Of a stretch of DNA of 64,000 nucleotides, positions 16,553-26,949 are shown in pieces. The notes beneath the pieces were generated by a model. That model worked only from the letters and a program-made list of their open reading frames with translations. It did no database searches and had not been told where the DNA came from. Within the stretch, counting starts at the first letter, position 1. Each line of letters opens with the position of its first letter. A program made the translations under genes and the position numbers. Location of the stretch: contig CAMCTC010000012.1 of the NCBI GenBank assembly GCA_945878355.1, positions 11,279-75,278 of the forward strand. Direction: 5' to 3'. Origin of the DNA: Bordetella parapertussis. Lineage in GTDB: Bacteria; Pseudomonadota; Gammaproteobacteria; Burkholderiales; Burkholderiaceae_C.

Positions 16553-17650
16553 TCAATGGCCGGCGGCAACGAAGCTGGTGACCTCCAGCCCATAGCCCAT
16601 CATGCTGGGCATGCGGCGCGGGCTGCCCAGCAGCTTCATGCGGGTGATGCCCATGTCGCGCAGGATCTGGGCGCCGACGCCGTAAGTGCGCAAATCCATC
16701 TGCATGCCGCGCTCGGTGCTGTTGGCTAACTGCGGCATCACCAGCGGCAGCAAGGTCTGCACATCGTGGCCGCAGTTGAGCAGCACTGCCAGGCCGGCTG
16801 GCGCTGCCTGGATCGCTGCCAAGGCCTTGGGCAAGGGCCAGGAATGTCGGCTGCGGCCGGTGTCGAGCAAGTCCATCGCGGTGAAGGGTTCGTGCACCCG
16901 CACCGTCACTTCGTCGCCGGGTTGCCATTCGCCGTGTTGCAGCGCCAGGTGCAGACCACCCGAGCGGTCGCGGAAGGCGATGCAGCGGAAGTTGCCCTGG
17001 GCGGTGGCGAGCTCGCGCTCGCCGACGCGCTCGATCAAGGTTTCGTTGTGCGCGCGGTGGGCGATCAGGTCGGCGATCGTGCCGATCTTCAGGCCATGCT
17101 CGCGGGCGAAGATCTGCAGGTCGGGCAGCCGCGCCATCGTGCCGTCGTCGTTCATGATCTCGCAGATCACCGCCGCTGGCGTCAGCCCAGCCATCGCCGC
17201 CAGATCGCAACCGGCCTCGGTGTGGCCGGCGCGCATCAGCACGCCACCGTCCTGGGCTTGCAGCGGGAAGATGTGGCCGGGTTGGACCAGATCGGTCACT
17301 TTGGCGTCGCGCGCCACCGCAGCCTGCACGGTGCGGGCGCGGTCGGCGGCTGAAATGCCGGTGGTGACCCCCTCAGCGGCCTCGATCGACACCGTGAAAG
17401 CGGTGGCGTGTGCGGCACCGTTTTTCGCCGTCATCGGCGTCAAGTGCAGGCGTTCGCAGCGCTCTCGCGTCAGGGTCAGACAGATCAGACCCCGGCCGTA
17501 CTTGGCCATGAAGTTGATGGTTTCGGCTGAAACATGGTCGGCGGCGAGGACGAGATCGCCCTCGTTTTCGCGATCTTCTTCGTCAACCAGGATCACCATT
17601 CGGCCAGCGGCCAGCTCGGCGACGAGCTCGGGAACAGGGGAAAGTGCCAT
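16553..17650 (-). CDS. ribBA: DHBP synthase with degenerate GTP cyclohydrolase II domain
   Basis: A 365-residue bifunctional-type protein. Residues 1-205 are 3,4-dihydroxy-2-butanone-4-phosphate synthase, with [10 protein letters not shown] and the later HTEAGCDLA motif. The C-terminal half aligns with GTP cyclohydrolase II but lacks the three zinc cysteines: where the family reads H-S-E-C-x-T-G-D, this reads [13 protein letters not shown]. It therefore probably only makes DHBP, and GTP cyclohydrolase II must be encoded elsewhere. The start [13 protein letters not shown] at 17650 is preferred over an upstream frame with no homology. Confidence 0.9.
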   Translation of the reverse strand: MALSPVPELVAELAAGRMVILVDEEDRENEGDLVLAADHVSAETINFMAKYGRGLICLTLTRERCERLHLTPMTAKNGAAHATAFTVSIEAAEGVTTGISAADRARTVQAAVARDAKVTDLVQPGHIFPLQAQDGGVLMRAGHTEAGCDLAAMAGLTPAAVICEIMNDDGTMARLPDLQIFAREHGLKIGTIADLIAHRAHNETLIERVGERELATAQGNFRCIAFRDRSGGLHLALQHGEWQPGDEVTVRVHEPFTAMDLLDTGRSRHSWPLPKALAAIQAAPAGLAVLLNCGHDVQTLLPLVMPQLANSTERGMQMDLRTYGVGAQILRDMGITRMKLLGSPRRMPSMMGYGLEVTSFVAAGH

Positions 17651-17708
17651 CCGCCGATTGTAGGCGGGCAGGGGGCTGCGCCTGCCCGAGCGGCTTGCCA
17701 ACCGAGCT

Positions 17709-18464
17709 TCAACCCGCCTTGGGCTGAACCTCGTCCGAGCTCACCCAAGTCCCATTGCTGAGCAGTTGGTGGGGGCTGAAGTCGGCCTTGTAAGCCATCT
17801 TCTGGCTCTCGGCGATCCAGTAGCCCAGGTACAGGTAGGGCAGCCCGAGTTCGCGGGTTTGCTCGATTTGCCACATCACGCCGTAGGTGCCCAGACTGCC
17901 TCGGTAGTCGGGGTCGTAGAAGGTGTAGACGGCCGAAATGCCGTCGCTCAACACGTCGACGATCGCGACCATGCGCAGGGTGCCGCTGTCGTCGTCGCTG
18001 GGGTCGCGAAACTCCACCAGCCTCGAGTTGACCCGGCTTTGCAGCAGGAACTGGGTGTACTGGTCGATGCTGTCCTGGTCCATGCCGCCGCCGGCGTGGC
18101 GGCCCGCCTGGTACCGCAGGTAGAGCTGGTAGTGCTCGGCGACAAAGCCCAGCCGCAGAACGCGCGAGCTCAAGCCCTTGTGCGCGCTCCAGGCACGACG
18201 CTGGCTGCGTGTGGACACAAACCCGGCCACCGGCAAGCGCAGCGGCATGCAGGCCGTGCAGCTGTCGCAATAGGGTCGGTAGGTGAACATGCCGCTGCGC
18301 CGAAAGCCCTGGGTCACCAGGCTGGAATAGACATCGGCGTGGATCAGGTGGCTGGGCGTGGCCACCTGCGACCTGGCCTGCCGGTCGGGCAAGTAGCTGC
18401 AGGGGTAGGCCGCCGTGGCGTAGAACTGCAAGGACGCCAGCGGCAGTTCTTTGGGGTGGGTCAT
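17709..18464 (-). CDS. bpt: Aspartate/glutamate leucyltransferase
   Basis: A 251-residue arginyltransferase-like enzyme that transfers Leu from Leu-tRNA to proteins with N-terminal Asp or Glu, marking them for ClpS/ClpAP. It has the N-terminal cysteine motif [12 protein letters not shown] and the C-terminal [23 protein letters not shown] block. It is preceded by aat with a 4-bp ATGA overlap, so the two N-degron transferases are co-expressed. Confidence 0.94.
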   Translation of the reverse strand: MTHPKELPLASLQFYATAAYPCSYLPDRQARSQVATPSHLIHADVYSSLVTQGFRRSGMFTYRPYCDSCTACMPLRLPVAGFVSTRSQRRAWSAHKGLSSRVLRLGFVAEHYQLYLRYQAGRHAGGGMDQDSIDQYTQFLLQSRVNSRLVEFRDPSDDDSGTLRMVAIVDVLSDGISAVYTFYDPDYRGSLGTYGVMWQIEQTRELGLPYLYLGYWIAESQKMAYKADFSPHQLLSNGTWVSSDEVQPKAG

Positions 18465-19249
18465 GTGCGGCTTGTTTTTAGAGGGGTTGGCAAGCCGCCA
18501 GGGCTGCCCAGGTCCAGTCCGGCCCACAGCGCAGGGTCAAAAGCCCAAGCGGCCGGCGCTGTCTCGTCCACGTTGCGTGCCAGGTGAGACTCGAAATCGC
18601 TGCGGGGGATTTCGCGTGCGCCCAGGCTCGCGAGGTGGCCGGTGCGTTGCTGGCAGTCGATCAGCGACATGCCATGGCCGCGGCAAAAAGCGATCAAGGC
18701 CGACAGTGCGATCTTGGAGGCGTCGGTTTGCCGAGCGAACATCGACTCGCCGAAGAACATCGTGCCGATGCTCACGCCGTACAGGCCGCCGACCAACTCA
18801 CCGTCTATCCAGGTCTCGAAGCTGTGCACCGCGCCAGCGGCGTGCCAGGCGCTGTAGGCCTCGATGATCTCGGGGGCGATCCAGGTGCCGTTCTGGCCGA
18901 GGCGCGGCGCTGCAGCGCAGGCGCTCATCACCCGCGCAAAAGCCGAGTCGATGCGGATCTCTGATCGCGGGTCGCGGATGAAGCGGCGCAAGGTCTTGCG
19001 CAGCGACGGCGAAAGCTTGAACTCGGCCACTGGCAGCACCATGCGTGGGTCCGGGCTCCACCACAGCGGCGGGTCGCCCGGGTTGTACCAGGGAAAGACA
19101 CCTCGCCGATAGGCCTCGGCCAGCCGCTGCGGCGTGACCGTCCCGCCCGCGGCCAACAGCCCCGGCGCTTCGCTGTCGGCGCCTTGAGCGTAGCGGGTGG
19201 GTGGGAGACTGTCGTCGTCATCGATCCAGATCAAGGGCAGGTCCGGCAT
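18461..19249 (-). CDS. aat: Leucyl/phenylalanyl-tRNA-protein transferase
   Basis: A 262-residue Aat that adds Leu or Phe to N-terminal Arg or Lys, the first branch of the N-degron pathway. Typical blocks are [58 protein letters not shown] and [17 protein letters not shown] at 19249 is the likely start; eight upstream residues are not conserved. Confidence 0.94.
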   Translation of the reverse strand: MPDLPLIWIDDDDSLPPTRYAQGADSEAPGLLAAGGTVTPQRLAEAYRRGVFPWYNPGDPPLWWSPDPRMVLPVAEFKLSPSLRKTLRRFIRDPRSEIRIDSAFARVMSACAAAPRLGQNGTWIAPEIIEAYSAWHAAGAVHSFETWIDGELVGGLYGVSIGTMFFGESMFARQTDASKIALSALIAFCRGHGMSLIDCQQRTGHLASLGAREIPRSDFESHLARNVDETAPAAWAFDPALWAGLDLGSPGGLPTPLKTSRT

Positions 19250-19321
19250 GGTGCCGGCATTTTGCTTGAGCAATCTTGTCCGTTGCTGGACAAGGTCCGG
19301 GTCCGGCCTTTGGAGGCGAGG

Positions 19322-19388
19322 TTCTCAAGCAAAAGTGGCTTGGCGGCTTGACCGGGGGGCGGCCGGCGTCGGCCGGCCTCGGGGCGCT
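19322..19388 (+). repeat. Triple-hairpin element, copy 2 (shortened variant)
   Basis: A diverged copy. It keeps the TCTCAAGCAAA left end, the GGCCGGC-GTCG-GCCGGCC hairpin and the GGGGCGCT right end, but the middle is rewritten (TGGCTTGGCGGCTTGACCGG), so the first hairpin is lost. It is fused head to tail with copy 3. Confidence 0.8.
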
Positions 19389-19457
19389 CTCAAGTAAATG
19401 TGGCTTGGCGGCTTGACCGGGGGGGGCGGCCGGCGTCGGCCGGCCTCGTGGCGCTTA
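19387..19457 (+). repeat. Triple-hairpin element, copy 3 (tandem with copy 2)
   Basis: A second shortened variant sharing the CTCT junction with copy 2. Its right end runs directly into the complement of the stop codon of the leftward SDR gene (TTA at 19455-19457), so the stop lies at the edge of the element, as it does for glgB at copy 6. Confidence 0.8.
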
Positions 19458-20219
19458 GATCGTCACGCCACCGTCGATCACCAGCGATTGGCCGGTCATG
19501 AAGCTGCTGGCGGGCGCGGCCAGGTAGACCGCTGCGCCGGCGATTTCGTCGGGATCGCCGATGCGGCGCAGCGGTGTCTCGGCATTGCGCAAGGCCAACA
19601 TCTCGGGGTTGTCCCACAGCGCCTTGGCGAAATCGGTCTTGATCAGCCCTGGGGCGATGCAGTTGACGCGCACGTTGTGCGGCCCGAGCTCGACCGCGAG
19701 GTTGCGCGCGAGCTGCATGTCGGCGGCCTTGCTGATGCAGTAAGCGCCGATCACCGACGAGCCACGCAGACCACCGATCGACGAGACGATGATGATCGAG
19801 CCTGCGCGTCGCGCCATCATCTGCGGCGAGACCATGGTCACCAGCCAGTTGTTGGCGACGATGTTGTTCTCGAGGATCTTGCGGAACTGCTCATCGGCGA
19901 TGCCTGCCATCGGCCCGTAGTAAGGGTTGCTTGCGGCGTTGCAGACCAGCGTGTCGATGCGGCCGTAGGTCGACAGCGTGCGGTCGATCAGCCCCTGCAG
20001 AGCAGCCTTGTTGGAGATGCTGGCGGCAATCGCCAGCGCAGTGCCGGCGCCGTGACGGGCGTTGATGGCGTCAGCGACTTCTTCGCAAGCGTCTTGCTTG
20101 CGCGACGAGATCACGACCTTGGCGCCGTGCTCGGCCATGCGCTCGGCGATGGCACGACCGATGCCGCGTGATGACCCGGTGACCACGGCCACTTGGCCCT
20201 GGAGGTTGAACAAGTTCAT
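19455..20219 (-). CDS. SDR-family oxidoreductase
   Basis: A 254-residue short-chain dehydrogenase/reductase. It has a TGSSRGIG nucleotide-binding loop, NAASN, a catalytic Ser in IVSSIGG with YCISKAA (Tyr-x3-Lys), and a C-terminal ..GQSLVIDGG. The Arg-rich segment after the first strand suggests NADP(H) preference. The substrate is unknown; 3-ketoacyl reductase-like proteins are closest by motif. It is divergent from a second SDR, and the shared 123-bp region probably holds both promoters. Confidence 0.85.
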   Translation of the reverse strand: MNLFNLQGQVAVVTGSSRGIGRAIAERMAEHGAKVVISSRKQDACEEVADAINARHGAGTALAIAASISNKAALQGLIDRTLSTYGRIDTLVCNAASNPYYGPMAGIADEQFRKILENNIVANNWLVTMVSPQMMARRAGSIIIVSSIGGLRGSSVIGAYCISKAADMQLARNLAVELGPHNVRVNCIAPGLIKTDFAKALWDNPEMLALRNAETPLRRIGDPDEIAGAAVYLAAPASSFMTGQSLVIDGGVTI

Positions 20220-20342
20220 GTTGATTCCTTGGTTGTGAATGGACATCCGCATCTTTCCAAGCCGAGGCCGCAAGCGCCATTGGTACTTACGGTATAAACG
20301 TCTCACTTGCCATACCGCAAGCTCCAAAAACCAAAAAATCCA

Positions 20343-21239
20343 ATGAATCCAGACTTCACAGACCAAGTCGCGATCGTCACCGGTGCGGGCCGCGGACTGG
20401 GCCGGGCCCATGCGCTGGCGCTGGCCTCGCGCGGGGCACGCGTGCTGGTCAACGACCTGGGCGACGCCGCGCAATCCGTGGCCGACGAGATTGTTGCCGC
20501 TGGCGGCCGGGCGCTGGCGAGCAAGGCTTCGGTCACCGACGTGGCGGAGGTCGCGGCGATGGTGGCGCAGGCGATGGCGGCCTGGGGCCGGGTCGACATC
20601 CTGGTCAACAACGCCGGCATCTTGCGCGACAAGAGCTTCGCCAAGATGACGATGGAAGACTTCAGGCTGGTGATCGATGTCCACCTGATGGGCGCGGTGC
20701 ATTGCAGCCAGGCGGTGTGGCCGATCATGACGGCGCAGAAATACGGCCGCATCGTGATGACCACCTCGTCGACTGGCTTGTTCGGCAACTTCGGCCAGTC
20801 CAACTACGGCGCTGCCAAGATGGCCCTGGTCGGGCTGATGCAGACGCTGTCGATCGAAGGTGAGCGCAGCGGCATCCGCGTGAACTGCCTGGCACCTACC
20901 GCCGCGACGCGCATGACCGAAGGCTTGCTGCCGGCCGAGATGCTGGCCGCGCTGCAGCCCGAGGCGGTGGTGCCGGCGCTGCTGTGGCTGGCCTGCGCCG
21001 ACGCGCCGAACCGGGCGATCGCCTGCGCTGGCGCGGGCACTTTCGAAGCCGCCTACATCAGTTTGACGCCAGGATTGCACCTGGGCACCGGGCCGGATGT
21101 CCCCGAGCAACTGGCCGCCGCTTGGGGCCAGGTCAGCGACCGCAGCGGCGACCAAGTGCCTGCCAGCGGTGCCGCGCAAGGCCGCAACGAGCTGGCACAA
21201 GCCTTTGCCGCACATGCCAAGCCTGGAGCTGGCGCTTGA
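20343..21239 (+). CDS. SDR-family oxidoreductase (hydroxyacyl-CoA dehydrogenase-like)
   Basis: A 298-residue SDR with TGAGRGLGRAHALALASRGARVLVNDLG, NNAGILRDKSF, the SSTGLFGNFGQSNYGAAK catalytic block (Ser, Tyr, Lys), and an extended C-terminal tail. The VNDLG segment and GILRDKSF are characteristic of the HSD17B4/MaoC-linked beta-hydroxyacyl-CoA dehydrogenase branch. A role in acyl-CoA or ring-fission product oxidation fits the catabolic neighbourhood. Its stop overlaps the next gene's TTG start. Confidence 0.85.
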   Translation: MNPDFTDQVAIVTGAGRGLGRAHALALASRGARVLVNDLGDAAQSVADEIVAAGGRALASKASVTDVAEVAAMVAQAMAAWGRVDILVNNAGILRDKSFAKMTMEDFRLVIDVHLMGAVHCSQAVWPIMTAQKYGRIVMTTSSTGLFGNFGQSNYGAAKMALVGLMQTLSIEGERSGIRVNCLAPTAATRMTEGLLPAEMLAALQPEAVVPALLWLACADAPNRAIACAGAGTFEAAYISLTPGLHLGTGPDVPEQLAAAWGQVSDRSGDQVPASGAAQGRNELAQAFAAHAKPGAGA

Positions 21240-22210
21240 AGGCGCCAGCGGCCGCAGCGGGCGCTGAGGCGCCGCGCTACTTTCGGGCACCGCTGGCCGA
21301 TTTCGGCGGTGCCAGGCCACCGGCGCCGGACTGGTTCGAGCGGGCGGTGGAAGATGCCCCCGAGCGCAGCACGGTCGAGGTCCAGGGCGCGGCGATCGAG
21401 ACCCTGGCCTGGGGCCGCATCGGCGACCCCGGGCTGTTGCTGATGCACGGCAACGGCGCGCATGCCGACTGGTTCAGCTTCATCGCGCCCTTGCTTGCCC
21501 GCGAAGGCCGGCGTGTGGTGGCGTTGAGCTTCTCGGGTATGGGCCGCTCGGGTTGGCGGGACAAATACTCGGTGGCGCAATGGTCCGACGAGACGATCGC
21601 GGTGGTCGAGGCCACCGGCTTGTTCGATGCCCCCACGGCGCCGGTGCTGGCGGCGCATTCGTTCGGCGGTTATGTGTTGATGACGACGGCTGCGCGCCAT
21701 GGCCAGCGCCTGCGCCGCGCGATCATCGTCGACACCCCGCTGCGCCCGCCCGATTCGATCGAGGCGCAAAACGAGCGGCGCCGTGAACGCATGGGCGGAG
21801 GCCAAGCGCGCTTTTACACCAGCGAGGCCGATGCCTTGTCGCGCTTCAAGCTGATGCCGCCTCAGGGCTGCGAGCACCCCTTCATCGCCGACCACATTGC
21901 GCGCCATTCGCTCAAGTCGGTGCTCGATGGCCAGGGCCGTCCAGCGATGAGCTGGCGTTTCGATCCGGCGTTGTTCGACAATTTCGACTTCGGCAAGCCG
22001 CACCGCGACTTAGGCCAGTCGCTTTGCCCGGTGGTGCTGGTGCGCGGCGGACGGTCCAGGCTCGTCACGCCCGAGTTGTTCGACCATGCGCGCTCGCTGG
22101 CGCCGCCCGGAACACCGACCCATGAACTGGCCGACGCCGACCACCATGTGATGGTCGACCAACCCTTGGCTTTTACCCGTTTACTGGCGCAGCTGGCCGA
22201 CGAGGTTTAA
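21236..22210 (+). CDS. Alpha/beta hydrolase
   Basis: A hydrolase of about 324 residues. It has LLLMHGNGAHADWF (oxyanion region), SFSGMGRSGWR, the nucleophile elbow AAHSFGGYV with Ser, and a late ADADHHVMVDQP with the catalytic His. A TTG start at 21236 overlaps the previous stop and has GGAG about 8 bp upstream; no ATG fits. It is likely co-transcribed with the SDR and could hydrolyse an ester, lactone or acyl-CoA. The substrate is not readable. Confidence 0.8.
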   Translation: MKAPAAAAGAEAPRYFRAPLADFGGARPPAPDWFERAVEDAPERSTVEVQGAAIETLAWGRIGDPGLLLMHGNGAHADWFSFIAPLLAREGRRVVALSFSGMGRSGWRDKYSVAQWSDETIAVVEATGLFDAPTAPVLAAHSFGGYVLMTTAARHGQRLRRAIIVDTPLRPPDSIEAQNERRRERMGGGQARFYTSEADALSRFKLMPPQGCEHPFIADHIARHSLKSVLDGQGRPAMSWRFDPALFDNFDFGKPHRDLGQSLCPVVLVRGGRSRLVTPELFDHARSLAPPGTPTHELADADHHVMVDQPLAFTRLLAQLADEV

Positions 22211-22253
22211 GAACTTTAGACCCTAGACCCTAGACCTTTTAAGCTTTAGAGCT

Positions 22254-22276
22254 TCAGACCGGTAACAGCGGTCTGA
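22254..22276. terminator. 8-bp hairpin between convergent hydrolase and proQ
   Basis: TCAGACCG (22254-22261) pairs with CGGTCTGA (22269-22276) around a 7-nt loop, in the gap between the convergent hydrolase and proQ genes. It is preceded by a duplicated CCCTAGAC. No T-run follows on either strand, so termination activity is uncertain. Confidence 0.4.
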
Positions 22277-22307
22277 GGCAGCGCGGCTGTCAGCGCTGCC
22301 CGGCGCT

Positions 22308-23807
22308 TCAAGTCTCGGTCGGGCCGCTGTGGCCGCCAGACGGTGCGCTCTCGGTCGCGCCAGGGCTGACCTGGTGGACCTCGGCCTGGCTTGGGGCCGG
22401 GGCCGGGCCGGTGTTCTGGACCGGGTTGGGCTGCGCCGCGGGTCTGCCGTCGCGCCGGTTGTCGGGGCGGTTGTTGGGTCGGCCGTCGGGTCGGTTGTTG
22501 GGTCGATTTTCGGGTCGGTTGTCGGGTCGGTTGTCGGGTCGACCATCGCGCATTGGGCCCGGTGCGGGCCTCGCGCCCGGAGGGTTGTCGGGACGTGCAT
22601 CCTGGCGTGGGCGCTGATCGGCGCGGGGGCGCTGGTCCTGGCCTGGGTCCCGGCGCGGGCCCTGACCCGGGTCGCGGCGGAAGTCCGGACCGCGTGGTCC
22701 GCCGCCATCGCGTCGATCATCGCGTCGGCCGTCTCGTTGAAAGTCTCGCCGGTCATCGCGCTGGCCGCCCAGTGGCCCGTCACGCCAGGGCGCTGGCCTG
22801 GGCCTGTCGTCGATCGGCCGCGGCGGCGCTTCGGCGGCTTCCAGCCTGGCTTGGGCCAGCAGCGGCGCCAGTGTCTCGGGCTTCATGCCCTTGAGCGCGC
22901 AGAAGTTGGCCATCGTCAGCGTGGTGCGGTCGAAGTCGCGCAGCAGGGCCAGCCTGGCCTGTCTCTCTTGCTGATGCCCAGCCTGGTGGGCCTGCAGCGC
23001 CGCTTGCTGGACCCGCAGCTCGGCTTGCTGGGCGCGCAGCTCGGCCTGTTGCGCCCGCAGTTCGGCTTGCGCTGCCCGCAGCTCGGCCTGCTGCACGTTG
23101 TCTGGCGCTTGGTCTTGCGCTGGCGCATGGTGCTGCCCACGGGCTTGCGAGTGGGTTTGTGCGCGGGCCTGTTGCTCGCGGTCGCGCGTGACTTGGCGTC
23201 GGCGCGTCAGCTCCTCGCGGGCGAGCTGGCGGTGCTCTTCGCTCAATTCACCCGCTGGCTGGCCGTCGAGGTCGAAACGCTCGGTGGACTTGCCCAACGC
23301 GATCAGGTAAGCGGTGCTGCCGGTGTGGCGTCGGAAGAATGCCGACAGCGCAGGCTTGCCGAACACCCCTGGCGCGCGCTGTGCGATGTCGGACTGGATG
23401 CGCAGCTTCAAGGGTTTGGGTTGGCCGCCGAACAGCGCCGGGAAATGCTGCTTGAGCAAATCGGCGCAGGCCGCAGGGCTCATGTCCTTGGGCCCGCGCG
23501 CAGGCTTGGCCAATTCGGGCTGGGGCGCGGTGACGCCGGCCTCGGCGATCTCGGCGATCTCGCCAGCCGGCGCTGCATCGGCCGAGGCTGTGGCGACAGG
23601 CTCTGTGGCGGCAGGCTCGGCGCTGTGCTCGGTGACATGCGCTGATGCGGGCTCGACGACTTGCTCAATGACGTGTTCGGTGACGTGCTCGATGACAGGC
23701 AACTGCGGGTGCGGCGCTGCGGCTGTCGTCTCGGCGCTCAGGTCGGCAGCGGGCAAGTTCAGGCCTGGAGCGGCGGTTGTGTTCGGCGTGACGGGGGTAT
23801 CTGGCAT
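22308..23807 (-). CDS. proQ: ProQ/FinO-domain RNA-binding protein with long disordered tail
   Basis: A 499-residue protein. A Pro/Glu/Ala-rich N-terminus (1-105) precedes a ProQ/FinO domain (about 108-200: LLKQHFPALFGG, KPLKLRIQSDI, FFRRHTGSTAYL). Next comes a coiled-coil-like seven-residue repeat, AELRAQQ, five times (241-270), then a conserved-looking patch (285-322). The long low-complexity tail (328-499) is rich in Arg, Asp, Pro, Asn and Gln, with repeats of DNRP/NNRP. ProQ proteins bind structured sRNAs and mRNA 3' ends. The usual betaproteobacterial ProQ is far shorter; the tail resembles phase-separating RGG-like regions. It is divergent from paaI. Confidence 0.85.
   Translation of the reverse strand: MPDTPVTPNTTAAPGLNLPAADLSAETTAAAPHPQLPVIEHVTEHVIEQVVEPASAHVTEHSAEPAATEPVATASADAAPAGEIAEIAEAGVTAPQPELAKPARGPKDMSPAACADLLKQHFPALFGGQPKPLKLRIQSDIAQRAPGVFGKPALSAFFRRHTGSTAYLIALGKSTERFDLDGQPAGELSEEHRQLAREELTRRRQVTRDREQQARAQTHSQARGQHHAPAQDQAPDNVQQAELRAAQAELRAQQAELRAQQAELRVQQAALQAHQAGHQQERQARLALLRDFDRTTLTMANFCALKGMKPETLAPLLAQARLEAAEAPPRPIDDRPRPAPWRDGPLGGQRDDRRDFQRDGRRDDRRDGGGPRGPDFRRDPGQGPRRDPGQDQRPRADQRPRQDARPDNPPGARPAPGPMRDGRPDNRPDNRPENRPNNRPDGRPNNRPDNRRDGRPAAQPNPVQNTGPAPAPSQAEVHQVSPGATESAPSGGHSGPTET
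22450..22560 (-). repeat. Short tandem repeats inside proQ
   Basis: About ten units built on GTCGGGTCGGTT or GTTGGGTCGGCC encode the DNRP/NNRP/DGRP repeats of the ProQ tail (about residues 417-456). Units differ at a few positions; copy number could vary by slippage. Confidence 0.75.
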
Positions 23808-24085
23808 GGCGGTCGCCGCAGGGCGGCTCGACGGATCAAAGACCGCTATTGTCGGTGCAAGCGCCGCAGCTGTGAGCTTTGCGATGGCGCAAAGGGTTTA
23901 TCCGTAGGCGTTTGACTTGCATCAGGTCAATCGAGTCACTTACCATTTACCGACCGGTTGGTCGAAAGTGTTTCGACCTGTCGGTTTCGGCTCGATTCGT
24001 CGCAAAACCCGCGCCAAGTTCGGCCTGATCCCGACCTGAAGCCCTTCAGCTCAGGCCGCCCCCGTTCTGCAGGAATCCACCGCCC
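23808..24085. promoter_or_regulatory. Divergent proQ/paaI promoter region with TetR-like operator
   Basis: The 278-bp gap holds ACCGACCGGTTGGT at 23949-23962, a near-palindrome (CGACC and GGTCG arms around GGTT at 23951-23964). This form is typical of TetR-family operators, and the paa cluster ends with a TetR gene. A second GTCGAAAGTGTTTCGAC inverted repeat (23961-23977) overlaps it on the right. Regulation of paa by that TetR is inferred. Confidence 0.6.
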
Positions 24086-24526
24086 ATGGCCGAACCCAGC
24101 CCACAGCAGATTGCCGAATTGGTCCGCGACGCGATGCTCGCCGGCGACCACGCCACCAAGATGCTGGGCATGCGCATCGTCGAGGTAGCGCCGGGCCGGG
24201 CGGTGATCGAGATGGTCGTTCGACAAGACATGCTCAACGGCCATGCGATCTGCCACGGTGGCTTGATCGCGACGCTGGCCGATTCGACCTTTGCGTTCGC
24301 CTGCAATGCCTACAACGAGCTGAGCGTGGCGTCCGGGTTTTCAATCGACCTGGTCGCGCCTGCGCGCCTGGGTGACCTGCTGACGGCCCGCTGTCACGAG
24401 GTGTCCAAGTCCGGCCGCACCGGGGTCTATGACACCGAGGTGCTCAACCAGCGCGGCGAGCGCGTCGCGGTGTTTCGCGGCCGCTCGTACACCATGCGCG
24501 GCAAACCCGTGGTCGTGCTTGGCTGA
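24086..24526 (+). CDS. paaI: Phenylacetate-pathway hotdog thioesterase PaaI
   Basis: A 146-residue single hotdog-fold acyl-CoA thioesterase with the motif LNGHAICHGGLIATLADSTFA. PaaI hydrolyses hydroxyphenylacetyl-CoA and rescues CoA trapped in dead-end intermediates of phenylacetate catabolism. GGA precedes the ATG at suitable distance. It is the first gene of the paa cluster, 50 bp before paaK. Confidence 0.92.
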   Translation: MAEPSPQQIAELVRDAMLAGDHATKMLGMRIVEVAPGRAVIEMVVRQDMLNGHAICHGGLIATLADSTFAFACNAYNELSVASGFSIDLVAPARLGDLLTARCHEVSKSGRTGVYDTEVLNQRGERVAVFRGRSYTMRGKPVVVLG

Positions 24527-24576
24527 TCTGCGCGCTCTGGCAAGTCAACATCCCCCCAATGCTCAGGAGAACTGCG

Positions 24577-25893
<1,317 letters not shown>

Positions 25894-25922
25894 GCGCGGT
25901 TTTCATCGGGAAAAAATTCAAC

Positions 25923-26930
25923 ATGTACACCCAAGCGCTGGACACCCAGGGCGCCGCCGATGCCGCGCCCAAGACCCTCAGGTCCACCGATGAGATGGCG
26001 CTGCAGCAGCGCTTTGACGAGCGCATCGACGCTGGCGACTTCATCGAGGCCAAGGATTGGATGCCCGAGAACTACCGCAAGACGCTGACGCGGCAGATCA
26101 GCCAGCATGCGCACTCCGAGATCGTTGGCATGCTGCCCGAGGGCAACTGGATCGGCCGCGCGCCCACGCTCAAGCGCAAGTGCATCTTGCTGGCCAAGGT
26201 GCAGGACGAAGGTGGCCACGGTTTGTATTTGTACGCGGCAGCCGAGACGCTGGGCCAGAGCCGCGACCAGTTGATCGACGCGCTGCACAGTGGCCGCGCC
26301 AAGTACAGCTCGATCTTCAACTACCCGACGCTGAGCTGGGCCGACATCGGCGTGATCGGCTGGCTGGTGGACGGTGCGGCGATCATGAACCAGGTGCCGA
26401 TCTGCCGCTGCTCGTTTGCGCCCTATGCCCGCGCGATGGTGCGCATCTGCCGCGAGGAGAGCTTCCACCAACGCCAAGGCTATGACGCCTTGCTGACGAT
26501 GATGACGCGCGGCACCGAGGCACAGCAAGCGATGGTGCAGGACGCGGTCAACCGCTGGTGGTGGCCATCGATACAGATGTTCGGTCCGCCCGACGACCAG
26601 AGCCCGAACTCGGCGCAGAGCATGCGCTGGGGCATCAAGCGCATCAGCAACGACGAGCTGCGGGCCAAGTTCATCGATGCCACGGTCGACCAGGCCAAGC
26701 TGCTGGGCGTGACGCTGCCCGACCCCGAACTGAAGTGGAACGAGGCCCGAGGCCACCACGACCATGGTGCGATCGACTGGTCGGAGTTCTGGCGTGTGGT
26801 CGGTGGCGATGGCCCTTGCAACCGCGAACGCCTGGCTGCCCGCGTCAAGGCATGGGACGACGGTGCCTGGGTTCGCGAGGCAGCGCTGGCCCATGCCCGC
26901 AAGCAATCGACCCAGGCCCAGGCCGCTTGA
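25923..26930 (+). CDS. paaA: Phenylacetyl-CoA epoxidase subunit A
   Basis: A 335-residue catalytic subunit of ring-1,2-phenylacetyl-CoA epoxidase, a ferritin-like diiron protein. Iron ligands are in the [13 protein letters not shown] (E-x2-H) and [15 protein letters not shown] segments. It opens the aromatic ring by epoxidation, with PaaC as structural partner and PaaE as reductase. It lies 30 bp after paaK. The C-terminus has an Ala/Gln-rich tail. Confidence 0.96.
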   Translation: MYTQALDTQGAADAAPKTLRSTDEMALQQRFDERIDAGDFIEAKDWMPENYRKTLTRQISQHAHSEIVGMLPEGNWIGRAPTLKRKCILLAKVQDEGGHGLYLYAAAETLGQSRDQLIDALHSGRAKYSSIFNYPTLSWADIGVIGWLVDGAAIMNQVPICRCSFAPYARAMVRICREESFHQRQGYDALLTMMTRGTEAQQAMVQDAVNRWWWPSIQMFGPPDDQSPNSAQSMRWGIKRISNDELRAKFIDATVDQAKLLGVTLPDPELKWNEARGHHDHGAIDWSEFWRVVGGDGPCNRERLAARVKAWDDGAWVREAALAHARKQSTQAQAA

Positions 26931-26949
26931 CAAGCTCTGGAGCTAAGAG

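Noticed and set aside
19455..21320. A 621-codon minus-strand open frame covering the first SDR and beyond
   Set aside because: Only the last 254 codons are SDR; the upstream part is the antisense of the rightward SDR gene. The Met at 20219 is the natural start.
22450..22560. CRISPR-like short repeats
   Set aside because: Units are about 12 bp with no spacers and encode an in-frame protein repeat inside proQ.
22329..23645. A 438-codon plus-strand frame opposite proQ, rich in Val/Gly
   Set aside because: It is complementary to the ProQ repeats; ProQ on the minus strand has the recognised domain and a normal start.
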